Below are positions 16,212 through 24,248 of a DNA stretch of 64,000 bases, in pieces (position 1 is the stretch's first letter; each line of letters starts with the position of its first letter). The position numbers and the translations under genes are program-made. The notes under the pieces were generated by a model that saw only the letters and a program-made list of their open reading frames with translations, was not told the DNA's origin and made no database searches. Origin of the DNA: Jeotgalibaca sp052266715 (GTDB lineage Bacteria > Bacillota > Bacilli > Lactobacillales > Aerococcaceae); assembly GCA_052266715.1 (NCBI GenBank), contig JBQPRB010000001.1. One strand, 5' to 3'.

Positions 16212-16246
16212 AAGTGACTATAACACAATAACACGAATAGTCACTT
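16212..16246. promoter_or_regulatory. BusR operator over the opuA promoter
   Basis: AAGTGACTA (16212-16220) and TAGTCACTT (16238-16246) form a perfect inverted repeat with a 17 bp centre; the GTGAC cores are 21 bp apart. Minus-strand -10 TATAGT (16222-16217) and a -35-like GTGACT (16244-16239), spaced 16 bp, fall on the two arms. Published BusR sites are AGTGAC/GTCACT repeats with an unusually long spacer, which this fits. Confidence 0.8.
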
Positions 16247-16282
16247 ATGTAAAATTATAAGCTCGGAATGCGCAAGAAATGG

Positions 16283-16909
16283 CTAGTAGTTTTCGTAGAA
16301 GAAATTACGCATACGCTGCAAGGAGTACTCATTTCCTACAAAATAAATCGTATCTCCAACATTAAGTTTGGCATAAGGTCCGGGAGATAGTAGTAATTTT
16401 TCATCCTGCAAAAGGGCTACAATCGTTGCGCCTGTAGCTTGCCAGACATTGATTTCTGCGATGGTTTCGCCTAGATGGCGCGCTTCTTTGGTTAAGACAA
16501 GTTCATAAGGTATAAACGGATTAAGATCATAAGATTGACGGGTGTGTGCCACGAGCTCATTTAACAACACATTGAATGTCTGCCACTCTTGTTGCTGACG
16601 CGCCACACTCTCTTTTAATTTCCCCCGAACATTCTCGATGGTCTCTTTGTCCTGGAATTGACGCACATACTGCGCAGCTTTTTCCTGAGAGGCTACATAA
16701 GTGCCACTTCCGTGGTAAGAATCCATGATACCTAGATCGTCCAAAACTTGGACAGCTTTGCGGGCAGTTTCCGGAGAGACGCCGAAAGCTTTGGCCAGTG
16801 TTGACCGGGCATGAAGCTTGTCACCTTCTCGGTACGTGCCTTCAGCCACGCGTTGAGCTAATTTTAATGCGATTTGTTGATAAACAGGGCGTTCGATTTT
16901 ATTTTTCAA
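16283..16909 (-). CDS. busR: c-di-AMP-responsive GntR-RCK_C repressor BusR
   Basis: A 208-residue protein with an N-terminal winged HTH of the GntR type (PVYQQIALKLAQRVAEGTYREGDKL, then GVSPETARKAVQVLDDLGIMD), a central helical coiled segment, and a C-terminal TrkA_C/RCK_C domain (about 130-208, ending KLNVGDTIYFVGNEYSLQRM). This architecture is BusR, which binds c-di-AMP and represses the betaine transporter. The TTG at 16909 was chosen as the start: AAAAGGAG lies 8 bases upstream and the length then equals characterised BusR. It sits directly upstream of opuAA in the same direction, with its target operator in between. Confidence 0.9.
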   Translation of the reverse strand: MKNKIERPVYQQIALKLAQRVAEGTYREGDKLHARSTLAKAFGVSPETARKAVQVLDDLGIMDSYHGSGTYVASQEKAAQYVRQFQDKETIENVRGKLKESVARQQQEWQTFNVLLNELVAHTRQSYDLNPFIPYELVLTKEARHLGETIAEINVWQATGATIVALLQDEKLLLSPGPYAKLNVGDTIYFVGNEYSLQRMRNFFYENY

Positions 16910-16939
16910 ATGTAAGACTCCTTTTAATTTTTTGGATAC

Positions 16940-16982
16940 AAAAAAGATTGGCAAACAGAATGAATCGAACTGTTTCCCAATC
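16940..16982 (-). terminator. Terminator of the SDR gene upstream of busR
   Basis: GATTGGCAAACAG (16946-16958) pairs with CTGTTTCCCAATC (16970-16982), with one mismatch, and the minus strand continues into TTTTTT. Confidence 0.8.
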
Positions 16983-17045
16983 TATTGATGAGATTCTATT
17001 CCTAATCAGTCTATGTGGTAGATTAGGCTTTCGTCAAGTAAAACC

Positions 17046-17813
17046 TTAGAATGCTGCTGTCCAGCCACCGTCTGCCACAATAATAGCACCGTTGACGAAT
17101 GATGTATCGTCGGAAGCGAGGAATACCGCCACTGCACCGATATCCTCGGCTTTACCTGTGCTCGGGATGACACCGTGAGCAATTTTTGCCCTGGAGAAAC
17201 CAAATTCGCTCATATCCGTAATACTGGATCCGATATTGGTATCAACGGCTCCTGGAGCGATTCCGTTTACCCGAATATTTTTTTGTGCATACATAAAAGC
17301 TGAATTTTTGGTTAAGGCTACTACCGCGTGTTTGGATGCGCCATAGGCCACACCCGCATGCGCACCGTTCAAGCCACCGGTTGAAATAATATTGATGATG
17401 TTGCCTGCTTGATTATTGTCCAACCAGTAATTGATGGCCTCGCGCATGGCTCGCATCACGCCTTTCGTGTTGACTTCAAAAATATGGTCCCACTTTTCAT
17501 CGGTGATTTCCCCAACAGGTTCAAAGCCATCCATGATTCCAGCATTATTTACCAAAATGTCCAGCGTTCCATATTCTGAAATAGCGGTATCAATCATATG
17601 TGTGATGTCATGCGAATTGGAAACATCTGCCTTAACAGCTACTGCCTTCCCACCATTTGCGACGATAGCATCCGTTGCGGTTTGAGCCCCTGCAAGATTG
17701 TAATCCGCCAAAACAACCTTTGCCCCTTCTTTGGCATACATTTCAGCGATTGCTTTTCCCATTCCCGACGCCGCTCCTGTGACGACTGCTACTTTTCCAG
17801 CTAATTTACCCAT
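17046..17813 (-). CDS. SDR-family oxidoreductase
   Basis: A 255-residue classical SDR: cofactor loop VTGAASGMGKA, VLADYN after beta-2 (Asp, NAD preference), LVNNAGI, Ser in NIISTGG, active-site YGASK and C-terminal VADGGW. The start at 17813 was chosen for GGAGG 7 bases upstream; an in-frame earlier ATG would include the ribosome site. The substrate is not predictable. A cre-like site lies in its promoter region (17847-17860), suggesting catabolite repression and therefore a role in using a secondary carbon source. It is monocistronic. Confidence 0.85.
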   Translation of the reverse strand: MGKLAGKVAVVTGAASGMGKAIAEMYAKEGAKVVLADYNLAGAQTATDAIVANGGKAVAVKADVSNSHDITHMIDTAISEYGTLDILVNNAGIMDGFEPVGEITDEKWDHIFEVNTKGVMRAMREAINYWLDNNQAGNIINIISTGGLNGAHAGVAYGASKHAVVALTKNSAFMYAQKNIRVNGIAPGAVDTNIGSSITDMSEFGFSRAKIAHGVIPSTGKAEDIGAVAVFLASDDTSFVNGAIIVADGGWTAAF

Positions 17814-17846
17814 CTCAAGTCCTCCTGTCATGTTTTACTAATTATA

Positions 17847-17860
17847 TGATAGCGCTTTTA
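17847..17860. promoter_or_regulatory. Cre-like site before the SDR gene
   Basis: TGATAGCGCTTTTA; on the minus strand TAAAAGCGCTATCA matches TGNAANCGNTNNCA with one mismatch. It lies just upstream of a minus-strand TATAAT, so CcpA binding would block the promoter. Confidence 0.5.
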
Positions 17861-17914
17861 TAGTGAAAATGACAGTTTTTTGTGAATTCCTTCACCAGTA
17901 TCATGACGTTTTAA

Positions 17915-17944
17915 TTGCGGAAGGGATTGGGTTACCGCTACAAT
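17915..17944 (+). promoter_or_regulatory. Promoter of the PPK2 gene
   Basis: TTGCGG (17915-17920), 18 bp spacer and TACAAT (17939-17944), 34 bp before the ATG. Confidence 0.55.
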
Positions 17945-17977
17945 AAACCTAAGAATGGATAAATGGGAGGAAATGAA

Positions 17978-18841
17978 ATGGATCTAAATAAATACAAAGT
18001 TGCTCCAGATAAGGCTGTTGATTTGGCAAATATCGGTACCTTTGAAGAAACCGGGTTGAAAGAGGAAGAAGTCAAAGAGAAATTCATTCCTGATAGTATT
18101 GACCGGTTGCGTGAGTTGCAGACCAAGCTCTTTGCCGAGGAGAAAAAAGGTATTTTAGTTGTGCTTCAAGCGATCGATGCCGCCGGTAAAGACGAAATCA
18201 TCACCTTCATTTTTTCACACCTTCTGGCTCAGGGACTGAAAGTAACCTCCGTGAAAGAACCGACGAAAGAAGAAGCTGCCCACGATTTATTTTGGCGCAT
18301 TCATGATGGACTTCCCGAGCGGGGTCAAGTAGCGATTCTTAACCGTTCTTACTACGAAGATTTGATTCAGCCGATTGTGAGTGATGGTGAGTCCGGCATA
18401 CCGATGCCTGCATCGGTTGAAGGTAACGAATCCCCTTGGGAAACACGGGCTCGTCACATCAATCAATTTGAAAAATATTTAGTTGAAAATGGTTTTCCAG
18501 TCGTAAAAATATTTTTGTCAGTCTCCAAAGAGGAACAACGTAAACGTCTGTTGGAGCGAATGAAAAATGAAGAGAAACATTGGGAGTTCTCCTTTAGCGA
18601 CATGGTGGACCGTGACAAATGGGATAAATTCCAGGAGGCCTTTGAGAAAATGTTGAATCATACTTCAACACCTTATGCGCCCTGGTATGCCCTTCCAGCT
18701 GATAACGAATGGTTCAACCGTTACGTGGCTTCCGAAATCGTGATCGATGTACTTGAAAAAATCGACCCACACTATCCTGTAATGTCCGGTGAAGACAAGC
18801 AGAAACTAGAAGAAGCAATTGAGAAACTGGAGAAAGAATAG
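17978..18841 (+). CDS. PPK2-family polyphosphate kinase/phosphotransferase
   Basis: A 287-residue P-loop enzyme transferring phosphate between polyphosphate and nucleotides. The Walker A region reads LQAIDAAGKDEII, followed by lid and Walker B elements (ILNRSYYEDL) and an Arg/Lys-rich polyphosphate channel (FLSVSKEEQRKRLLERM). The KEPTKEEAAHDLFWRIH segment is typical of the short PPK2 group that phosphorylates AMP/ADP or GDP. Which nucleotide it prefers cannot be read from sequence. The ATG at 17978 was chosen since GGAGG lies 8 bases upstream; another ATG 15 bases earlier overlaps that site. It is a single gene with its own terminator. Confidence 0.88.
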   Translation: MDLNKYKVAPDKAVDLANIGTFEETGLKEEEVKEKFIPDSIDRLRELQTKLFAEEKKGILVVLQAIDAAGKDEIITFIFSHLLAQGLKVTSVKEPTKEEAAHDLFWRIHDGLPERGQVAILNRSYYEDLIQPIVSDGESGIPMPASVEGNESPWETRARHINQFEKYLVENGFPVVKIFLSVSKEEQRKRLLERMKNEEKHWEFSFSDMVDRDKWDKFQEAFEKMLNHTSTPYAPWYALPADNEWFNRYVASEIVIDVLEKIDPHYPVMSGEDKQKLEEAIEKLEKE

Positions 18842-18845
18842 AAAC

Positions 18846-18873
18846 AAGCCGCACGCTTCATAGATGCGGCTTT
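18846..18873 (+). terminator. PPK2 gene terminator
   Basis: AAGCCGCA and TGCGGCTT arms with a T-rich tail. Confidence 0.7.
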
Positions 18874-18914
18874 CATTGTATTTTATATTTATAAACGCTC
18901 CACTTCAGCTTAAT

Positions 18915-19433
18915 TTACATGAATAGCAGATAACTTGCAGAAAGGAGTAATAGGATCCCTGTCATATAACAAGCTTTCGAAGCAGCTTTCGTTGTGTCAG
19001 CATACGTGACGGATAAAACTAGCGCTATCATCACCGGCATAACAATATAGACAAGTGTTTGGTAGAGCCAAGCATACATCAAAAAATGAACGGCCCCAGC
19101 CGCACTAAAAACAAAAGGTATGAGCGTATAGTTTTTCTTGCGAAAAAATGCCACCAGTAAAGGCAACACCAATAACTGACTCATAGCTACAATAATAACC
19201 AAGTCATTCAAAATACCGAGTCCCGGCCTGTCCTTAAAAGCCCCGATGAGGCCCATAAGTAATAGCGCGAACGGCAAAGCCACCATGCCTTGAAAAAGAG
19301 TTGCTAACGCAGCTGGTGCAGGTTTTAGTTTCGTCCACAAAACACCGCAAATAATCCAAGTTAATCCATAGGCAAACAGGAATGGCGCACCTCCATAATT
19401 CGTTTCTGAAAGTTGTAGCAGTAAATTTCCCAT
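18915..19433 (-). CDS. Conserved membrane protein of unknown function (possibly DUF7010)
   Basis: A 172-residue protein with about six hydrophobic segments, starting MGNLLLQLSETNYGGAPFLF and followed by helices such as FAYGLTWIICGVLW, GMVALPFALLLMGLIG, LVIIVAMSQLLVLPLLVAFF and VYIVMPVMIALVLSV. The YGG(A/L)PFL start plus six helices resembles the uncharacterised DUF7010 family, from memory and not checked. No catalytic or transport motif is visible. AGGAGG lies just upstream of the ATG. It is a single gene; array A5 occupies the region upstream. No function is claimed. Confidence 0.65.
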   Translation of the reverse strand: MGNLLLQLSETNYGGAPFLFAYGLTWIICGVLWTKLKPAPAALATLFQGMVALPFALLLMGLIGAFKDRPGLGILNDLVIIVAMSQLLVLPLLVAFFRKKNYTLIPFVFSAAGAVHFLMYAWLYQTLVYIVMPVMIALVLSVTYADTTKAASKACYMTGILLLLSASYLLFM

Positions 19434-19557
19434 AGTGTCCTCCTAACTTAAGTTGTCCCATTTCCTCACCTTTATCTTACCGGAATTCCCCTGAAAAGAA
19501 TAATTGCTGAGGCTATTCTCTAGACTTTGAAATCCAAATTTTATACGAATGAAATGA

Positions 19558-19702
19558 TTAAACCATTTGGGCCTTAATTTTTACCCCAAATGGTTTAATT
19601 ATGGAGAATTAAACCATTTCATCCTAATTTTTTACTTCAAATGGTTTAATTAACCATTATTAGACCATTTTAATCTAAATTTAGTGGGCAAATGGTTTAA
19701 TT
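19558..19702. repeat. Periodic hairpin array A5: 3 units, period 51 bp (TTAAACCATTT stem)
   Basis: Left arms TTAAACCATTT, TTAAACCATTT and TTAGACCATTT start at 19558, 19609 and 19660. Right arms CAAATGGTTTAATT start at 19587, 19638 and 19689. Both steps are exactly 51 bp. The arms are nearly invariant while the loops are unrelated. Unlike most arrays it lies between two co-directional genes, downstream of the RNase H gene and upstream of the membrane protein gene. Confidence 0.85.
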
Positions 19703-19704
19703 AA

Positions 19705-19733
19705 CCAAAAAAAGCCGGGAAACCCTCCCGGCT
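19705..19733 (-). terminator. RNase H gene terminator
   Basis: AGCCGGGA (19713-19720) pairs with TCCCGGCT (19726-19733), with a T run on the minus strand. Abuts array A5. Confidence 0.85.
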
Positions 19734-19740
19734 CAATACA

Positions 19741-20340
19741 TTATTTGTTCAATGCTTTCTTGGCCAACAAATCCGCCATCTCATTGTACTCTACCCCAGT
19801 GTGGGCTTTTTCTTTTTGGAAATGAACCGCGATTTGTGAGGCAAGTTCCTTGAACTGCGCCACATAATCCTTTGAAACAGGTTTGTTTGTTTTCCACATA
19901 CCCGTCGCCCATTGCTTAATGCCTAAATAATCATAACGAATGTTGATGGCTTTAAATCCCCGGTCAATCGCCCAACGAATGGCAGCCAGCGCGCCGAAAA
20001 CTTCGCCTGCTATTTGGAAACTTTCCACATAACGGGAATCGTTATCTGATTTGTTAAAGGTTTCTACAATGTCGCCATCCTTAACAATGACCACACCGTA
20101 AGCATAGCGCCCACCTAACCTATCAAACGATCCATCCACATAAGCTTCGATCGTATCATCAGCTTGCCAATCGACAGCGGGCTTAGCTGGTGGTTCGATA
20201 AAATCACGCGCTTCTTTTTCGGTTGCAAAAGATTTAAACTGCGCCCCCGAAAAACCTGCCACTTGTTTTTGGGCATCCGGCCAAGTCATGTAAATTCCCG
20301 GCTGGCGGCCCTTCTTTACTGCATAAAACTTACTCGCCAT
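19741..20340 (-). CDS. rnhA: Ribonuclease H1 with N-terminal hybrid-binding (viroplasmin) domain
   Basis: Cleaves the RNA strand of RNA-DNA hybrids. The 199-residue protein has an N-terminal hybrid-binding domain (residues 1-48: KFYAVKKGRQPGIYMTWPDA ... GFSGAQFKSFATEKEA) and a C-terminal RNase H fold with the acidic residues in EAYVDGSFD, AGEVFGALAAI, IRYDYLGIKQW and EYNEMADLLAK. Such HBD-RNase H proteins are common in Firmicutes. The start at 20340 has AAAGGAG upstream and overlaps the end of the ABC transporter gene by 11 bp, implying translational coupling to the exporter. The pairing has no obvious functional meaning. Confidence 0.9.
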   Translation of the reverse strand: MASKFYAVKKGRQPGIYMTWPDAQKQVAGFSGAQFKSFATEKEARDFIEPPAKPAVDWQADDTIEAYVDGSFDRLGGRYAYGVVIVKDGDIVETFNKSDNDSRYVESFQIAGEVFGALAAIRWAIDRGFKAINIRYDYLGIKQWATGMWKTNKPVSKDYVAQFKELASQIAVHFQKEKAHTGVEYNEMADLLAKKALNK

Positions 20341-22120
20341 CTTCTTCTCCTTTTTCCTGGAAAGTTTGCAATTGATACATATCATGGTAAACGCCACGCT
20401 CCGCAATCAAACTTTCATGGTTTCCTGCTTCAATAATGCGCCCATGACGCAATACGTAAATCTTGTCCGCATCACGAATTGTGGATAAACGGTGGGCAAT
20501 GATGATTGTTGTACGCCCTTTTCGCATATTTTGAAGACCTAGCTGGATTTTCTTTTCCGTCTCCGTATCGATGTTCGCGGTCGCTTCATCCAGAATCAAA
20601 ATCTTCGGATCGCGTAAAATCGTCCGTGCGAAACTCAGTAGCTGTTTCTCACCTGTGGAAAAGGTATTTCCGCCCTCAATCACTTTGGCATCATAGCCAC
20701 CTTCGAGCTCGGAAATAAAGCCATCCGCGTTAACGAACTCAGCTGCCGCTCGTACTTCTGCTTCGGTATAATCCCCATGCAAACGAATATTATCCGCGAT
20801 ATTACCAAAGAACATGAAACTATCCTGCAGTACCAAGCCCATTTTTTCACGCAAACTCTCCAACGGGATGTCACGAATCGACTTTCCATCCAGTAAAATT
20901 TCCCCACGGTGATAATCATAAAAACGCATCAAAACATTAATGATCGAGCTCTTGCCTGAACCCGTTTGACCCACCAAGGCAATGGTTTCCCCTGGATTGG
21001 CTGTGATTGAAATGTCGTGCAAGACATCATTTTCGTTATCGTACGAGAATGATAAATCCTTGATTTCGATTTTTCCGTTTGTTATTTGGCCTTCTGCTCC
21101 CGTAACTGCTTGCGGTGCATCATCTTCTCGGTCAAGGATAGCCAGTACCCGTGAACCAGAAACCAAACCATCCTGGAAAACACTCAAACTATCAAGCATA
21201 TTTCCAATTGGATGGAAGAATGATTTTGAGTAGGATGTGAAGGCATAAACGACTCCGACATCGGTAACAGTCATGTCTAAAAATTGAATCCCGAAAACCC
21301 ATAGGACGATAAACAAAGCGACTGCTTCAATCAAATTCACAGCCGGCATCAACAGTAAAGCGTTCATACGGAACATACTGATCCGCGCTGAAACATACTC
21401 CTGATTCACCCCGTCAAACTCTTCCTTCATACGTTTCTCTTGATGAAAGTGTTGAATAATTGCCATACCCGTGATGGACTCGCTCAGTTTGGCATTCACT
21501 TGACCAAGTGCTTCCCGCATCCGGCCATAGATGATGGTACTGTACTTTTGATAGAGATACATCAGTACAATCACAATAGGAATAAAGCCCATAAAAATCC
21601 AGGCCAAGCGTGCGTTCAACGCAAACATTGCAATCCCGATCGAAACAGCATTTAACAAACCATCCAGGAACGTCAAGAACACGTTCCAGAATTCCTTGAT
21701 TGTTTCTGTATCATTCGTTACCCGCGAAACAACCGAACCAGTCGGCGTCTGGTCAAAATAACGCATTCCCAGGTGAACAACCTTGTGATAGACCCGGTTC
21801 CGCATACTTCCTACGGTTTTTTCCGAAGCAATCTTAAACGCATAATCTTTAATATAAACCAACAGTAATTTTAAAATGACAAAACCCAGATAAAACAAGG
21901 AAATCCGTATTGTTATCTCTAGAGTAGCCTCATCAACGGCCAAGTAATTATCAATGTAGCGTTGAATCATCACCGGCAAATAGGCATTGATTGCTGAAAC
22001 AGCCGTCATACCCAATACCGATAGGGCAAATGGTTGCCAATAATTTTTCGTGAAAGAAAGCAGTCCTTTGAGGATATGCGCTTGTTCATTCATTGTAAAA
22101 TTTGTTCTTCTCTCAGCCAA
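20330..22120 (-). CDS. Heterodimeric ABC exporter subunit (LmrD/YheH-like)
   Basis: A 596-residue half-transporter: six membrane helices (about 1-330) followed by an ATPase domain. Walker A is GQTGSGKSS, Walker B is ILILDEATANID with an intact catalytic Glu, and the H-loop is IIAHRLS. The signature is degenerate (FSTGEKQLL in place of LSGGQ). The partner has the opposite defects, the hallmark of LmrCD/BmrCD heterodimers with one active nucleotide site. The TTG at 22120 is chosen as start: GGAGG lies 8 bases upstream and the partner's stop overlaps it by 8 bp. An ATG at 22093 has no ribosome site. Multidrug or lipid-type substrate export is likely. Confidence 0.88.
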   Translation of the reverse strand: MAERRTNFTMNEQAHILKGLLSFTKNYWQPFALSVLGMTAVSAINAYLPVMIQRYIDNYLAVDEATLEITIRISLFYLGFVILKLLLVYIKDYAFKIASEKTVGSMRNRVYHKVVHLGMRYFDQTPTGSVVSRVTNDTETIKEFWNVFLTFLDGLLNAVSIGIAMFALNARLAWIFMGFIPIVIVLMYLYQKYSTIIYGRMREALGQVNAKLSESITGMAIIQHFHQEKRMKEEFDGVNQEYVSARISMFRMNALLLMPAVNLIEAVALFIVLWVFGIQFLDMTVTDVGVVYAFTSYSKSFFHPIGNMLDSLSVFQDGLVSGSRVLAILDREDDAPQAVTGAEGQITNGKIEIKDLSFSYDNENDVLHDISITANPGETIALVGQTGSGKSSIINVLMRFYDYHRGEILLDGKSIRDIPLESLREKMGLVLQDSFMFFGNIADNIRLHGDYTEAEVRAAAEFVNADGFISELEGGYDAKVIEGGNTFSTGEKQLLSFARTILRDPKILILDEATANIDTETEKKIQLGLQNMRKGRTTIIIAHRLSTIRDADKIYVLRHGRIIEAGNHESLIAERGVYHDMYQLQTFQEKGEEDGE

Positions 22121-23876
22121 GCGTTTCGCCTCCTTGGTCCACTTTTTGTTGCAATTGTTGTTCTTCATACATTTCACTGTACCAGCCTTGATTTGCCAAT
22201 AGTTGCGCATGTGTACCACGTTCTACTATCCGGCCTTTATCCAAAACAATAATCTCATCGGCATGCATAATTGAACTGATACGATGCGTCGCAATAATTG
22301 TTGATTCATTACGACGAATTTCGCGCAAATTATCCAATATGCGTGATTCGGTTTGTGCATCCACCGCAGACAAAGCATCATCCAAAATCAAGAATTCCGC
22401 TTGTGTCGCTAATGCCCGTGCAATCGCAATCCGCTGTTTCTGCCCACCCGATAATGAAACCCCACGTTCACCTACTTGCGTATCATAGCCTTCGGGGAAT
22501 TGCCTGATATCATCGTGAATATCTGCCAATTTCGCAAAATTTTCTACTTCTTCTTGTGTTAACTGTGGGTTAACGAAGCGAATATTTTCACGTACGGTTG
22601 TGGAAAACAGAAACGTTCCCTGTGGCACATAACCAAATCCATGTGATACTGCATCCAGACTGTATTGCTTGATATCTTTTTTGTCATAGGAAATTTTTCC
22701 GTCATAACCATCATAATCCCTTAACAACAACTTAAAGATTGTACTCTTACCAGAACCGGTATGGCCCACAATCCCCAATGTATTTCCTGAATCCAGATGG
22801 AAGTGTGCATTCTCCAAGACAACATTTTTCCCATCCGGGTAAGTAAAGGAATCAATCATAAAATCTATATCCCCTGTGACAGGTGTTGTGATTGGGTTTT
22901 TAGCTTCTTTTAAAGCTGAAGTTTGTGATAATAAATCCGTAACCCGATTATAGCTGGCATTCCCACGTTCCAATGTATTCGCAACCCGACCGATTGCCAA
23001 TAATGGCCAAGTCATCATTGATAAATAACTGAAATAAGCAATCAATTGCCCGATGGAAATCCGGTCAATAGAAATAAAATACGTTCCGAAAAAGAGCGTC
23101 AATACATAGGTCAAACCGGTAATCCCCTCGATGATGGGCGAATAAGCGGAATCTACTTGGTAAACAGCTCGGTTCTTCGCAATAACATTATCAATATCAG
23201 CTGTGAAGTCATCGTAATGCGCATCTTCTTCACCGAAAGTCTTGATTACTTTCATACCGCCAACACTTTCCTGGACGCGGTTATTCATTTGCGAAAAAGA
23301 TTCCAACGATTTACGATAGCGTTTGTTGATCGCTTTCCCCATATAACGTGCTGCTACAATCAATAATGGGAACGGCAATGTTGTCAGGAGTGTTAGTTGC
23401 CAGTCTACGAAAAAGACCATACTGAATAACGTTGTTCCGCCAATGAAAATGGAGTCTGTGATGGAAAGAATTCCCCCACCCGCTACAAAACGCAATGCTG
23501 CCAAGTCATTGGTCGCATGCGCCATCAGGTCACCGGTACGGTACTTATGGAAAAACTGGCTATCCATTTTTGTAAAATGCGAGAACAACCGGTTCCGCAT
23601 GATGGATTCCAGTAACGTCGAATTACCGAAAATCGCAACCCGCCAACCATAACGTAAGCCATACATGGCAATCGCAAATACCAATATCATCCCTGATTGA
23701 AGTGCCAAACTTTGAAAAGTCAAACTACCATTTACCATTTGGTCAATGATACTTCCCAGTACCAACGGTGTAACGGCCGACAGAATAGCCACGGCAATTA
23801 AGCCGAACACCCCAAATGCATAACTCTTCCAGCGAAGCTTAAAGAACCAGCCTAATTTTTTTAATATTGCAAACAT
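22113..23876 (-). CDS. Heterodimeric ABC exporter subunit (LmrC/YheI-like)
   Basis: A 587-residue half-transporter with six N-terminal helices. The ATPase domain has Walker A GHTGSGKST, canonical signature VSLSGGQKQRIAIARAL, and Walker B FLILDDALSAVD where Asp replaces the catalytic Glu, with switch IIATHRIS. The degenerate Walker B complements the degenerate signature of its partner. Homologues LmrCD and BmrCD export drugs in lactococci and bacilli. It is the first gene of a three-gene unit (this gene, its partner, rnhA), with overlapping ends. No drug-responsive leader or regulator gene is seen next to it. Confidence 0.9.
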   Translation of the reverse strand: MFAILKKLGWFFKLRWKSYAFGVFGLIAVAILSAVTPLVLGSIIDQMVNGSLTFQSLALQSGMILVFAIAMYGLRYGWRVAIFGNSTLLESIMRNRLFSHFTKMDSQFFHKYRTGDLMAHATNDLAALRFVAGGGILSITDSIFIGGTTLFSMVFFVDWQLTLLTTLPFPLLIVAARYMGKAINKRYRKSLESFSQMNNRVQESVGGMKVIKTFGEEDAHYDDFTADIDNVIAKNRAVYQVDSAYSPIIEGITGLTYVLTLFFGTYFISIDRISIGQLIAYFSYLSMMTWPLLAIGRVANTLERGNASYNRVTDLLSQTSALKEAKNPITTPVTGDIDFMIDSFTYPDGKNVVLENAHFHLDSGNTLGIVGHTGSGKSTIFKLLLRDYDGYDGKISYDKKDIKQYSLDAVSHGFGYVPQGTFLFSTTVRENIRFVNPQLTQEEVENFAKLADIHDDIRQFPEGYDTQVGERGVSLSGGQKQRIAIARALATQAEFLILDDALSAVDAQTESRILDNLREIRRNESTIIATHRISSIMHADEIIVLDKGRIVERGTHAQLLANQGWYSEMYEEQQLQQKVDQGGETLG

Positions 23877-23896
23877 AATTTCCCCCTCTTACTCAC

Positions 23897-23931
23897 CAAA
23901 AGAAACTTTCCAAAGGAGCGGAAAGTTTCCA
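23897..23931 (-). terminator. Terminator after the GNAT gene
   Basis: GAAACTTTCC (23902-23911) pairs with GGAAAGTTTC (23920-23929), and the minus strand continues into TTTTGG. Confidence 0.7.
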
Positions 23932-23945
23932 AGTTAGTACAAAAC

Positions 23946-24233
23946 TTATTTTTGTTTATGATAATTAATGTGGTCATATTTATCCGGTTGTTGCTCGAAT
24001 TTACGTACGACATACGGACACAAGGGCAGAATTTTTTTACCTTCTTTTTCCATCTCCATCACAAGATGATCTAAGAGTTTCCCTGCAATTCCTTGCCCTT
24101 CCAAGTGCTCCGCCACCAAGGTATGATCCGCGATAACGAATTTATCGTTGGCTGGTGAATAAGTAATTTCCGCGACTTGCGTACCATTTTCGTCATTCAG
24201 CACATAACCATTTCCAACTTTTAAAAAATCCAT
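23946..24233 (-). CDS. Small GNAT-type N-acetyltransferase (NATD1/YidJ-like)
   Basis: A 95-residue compact acetyltransferase domain: FVIADHTLVAEHLEGQGIAGKLLDHLV contains the acetyl-CoA pyrophosphate-binding pattern (Q-G-x-G-x-A/G-like EGQGIAG), and CPYVVRKFEQQPDKYDHI is the typical end of the NATD1-like family. The substrate is unknown. GAAGGGA precedes the ATG. It follows the aldo/keto reductase gene by 15 bp, so the two are probably co-transcribed. Confidence 0.8.
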   Translation of the reverse strand: MDFLKVGNGYVLNDENGTQVAEITYSPANDKFVIADHTLVAEHLEGQGIAGKLLDHLVMEMEKEGKKILPLCPYVVRKFEQQPDKYDHINYHKQK

Positions 24234-24248
24234 CTCGTTAAATCCCTT

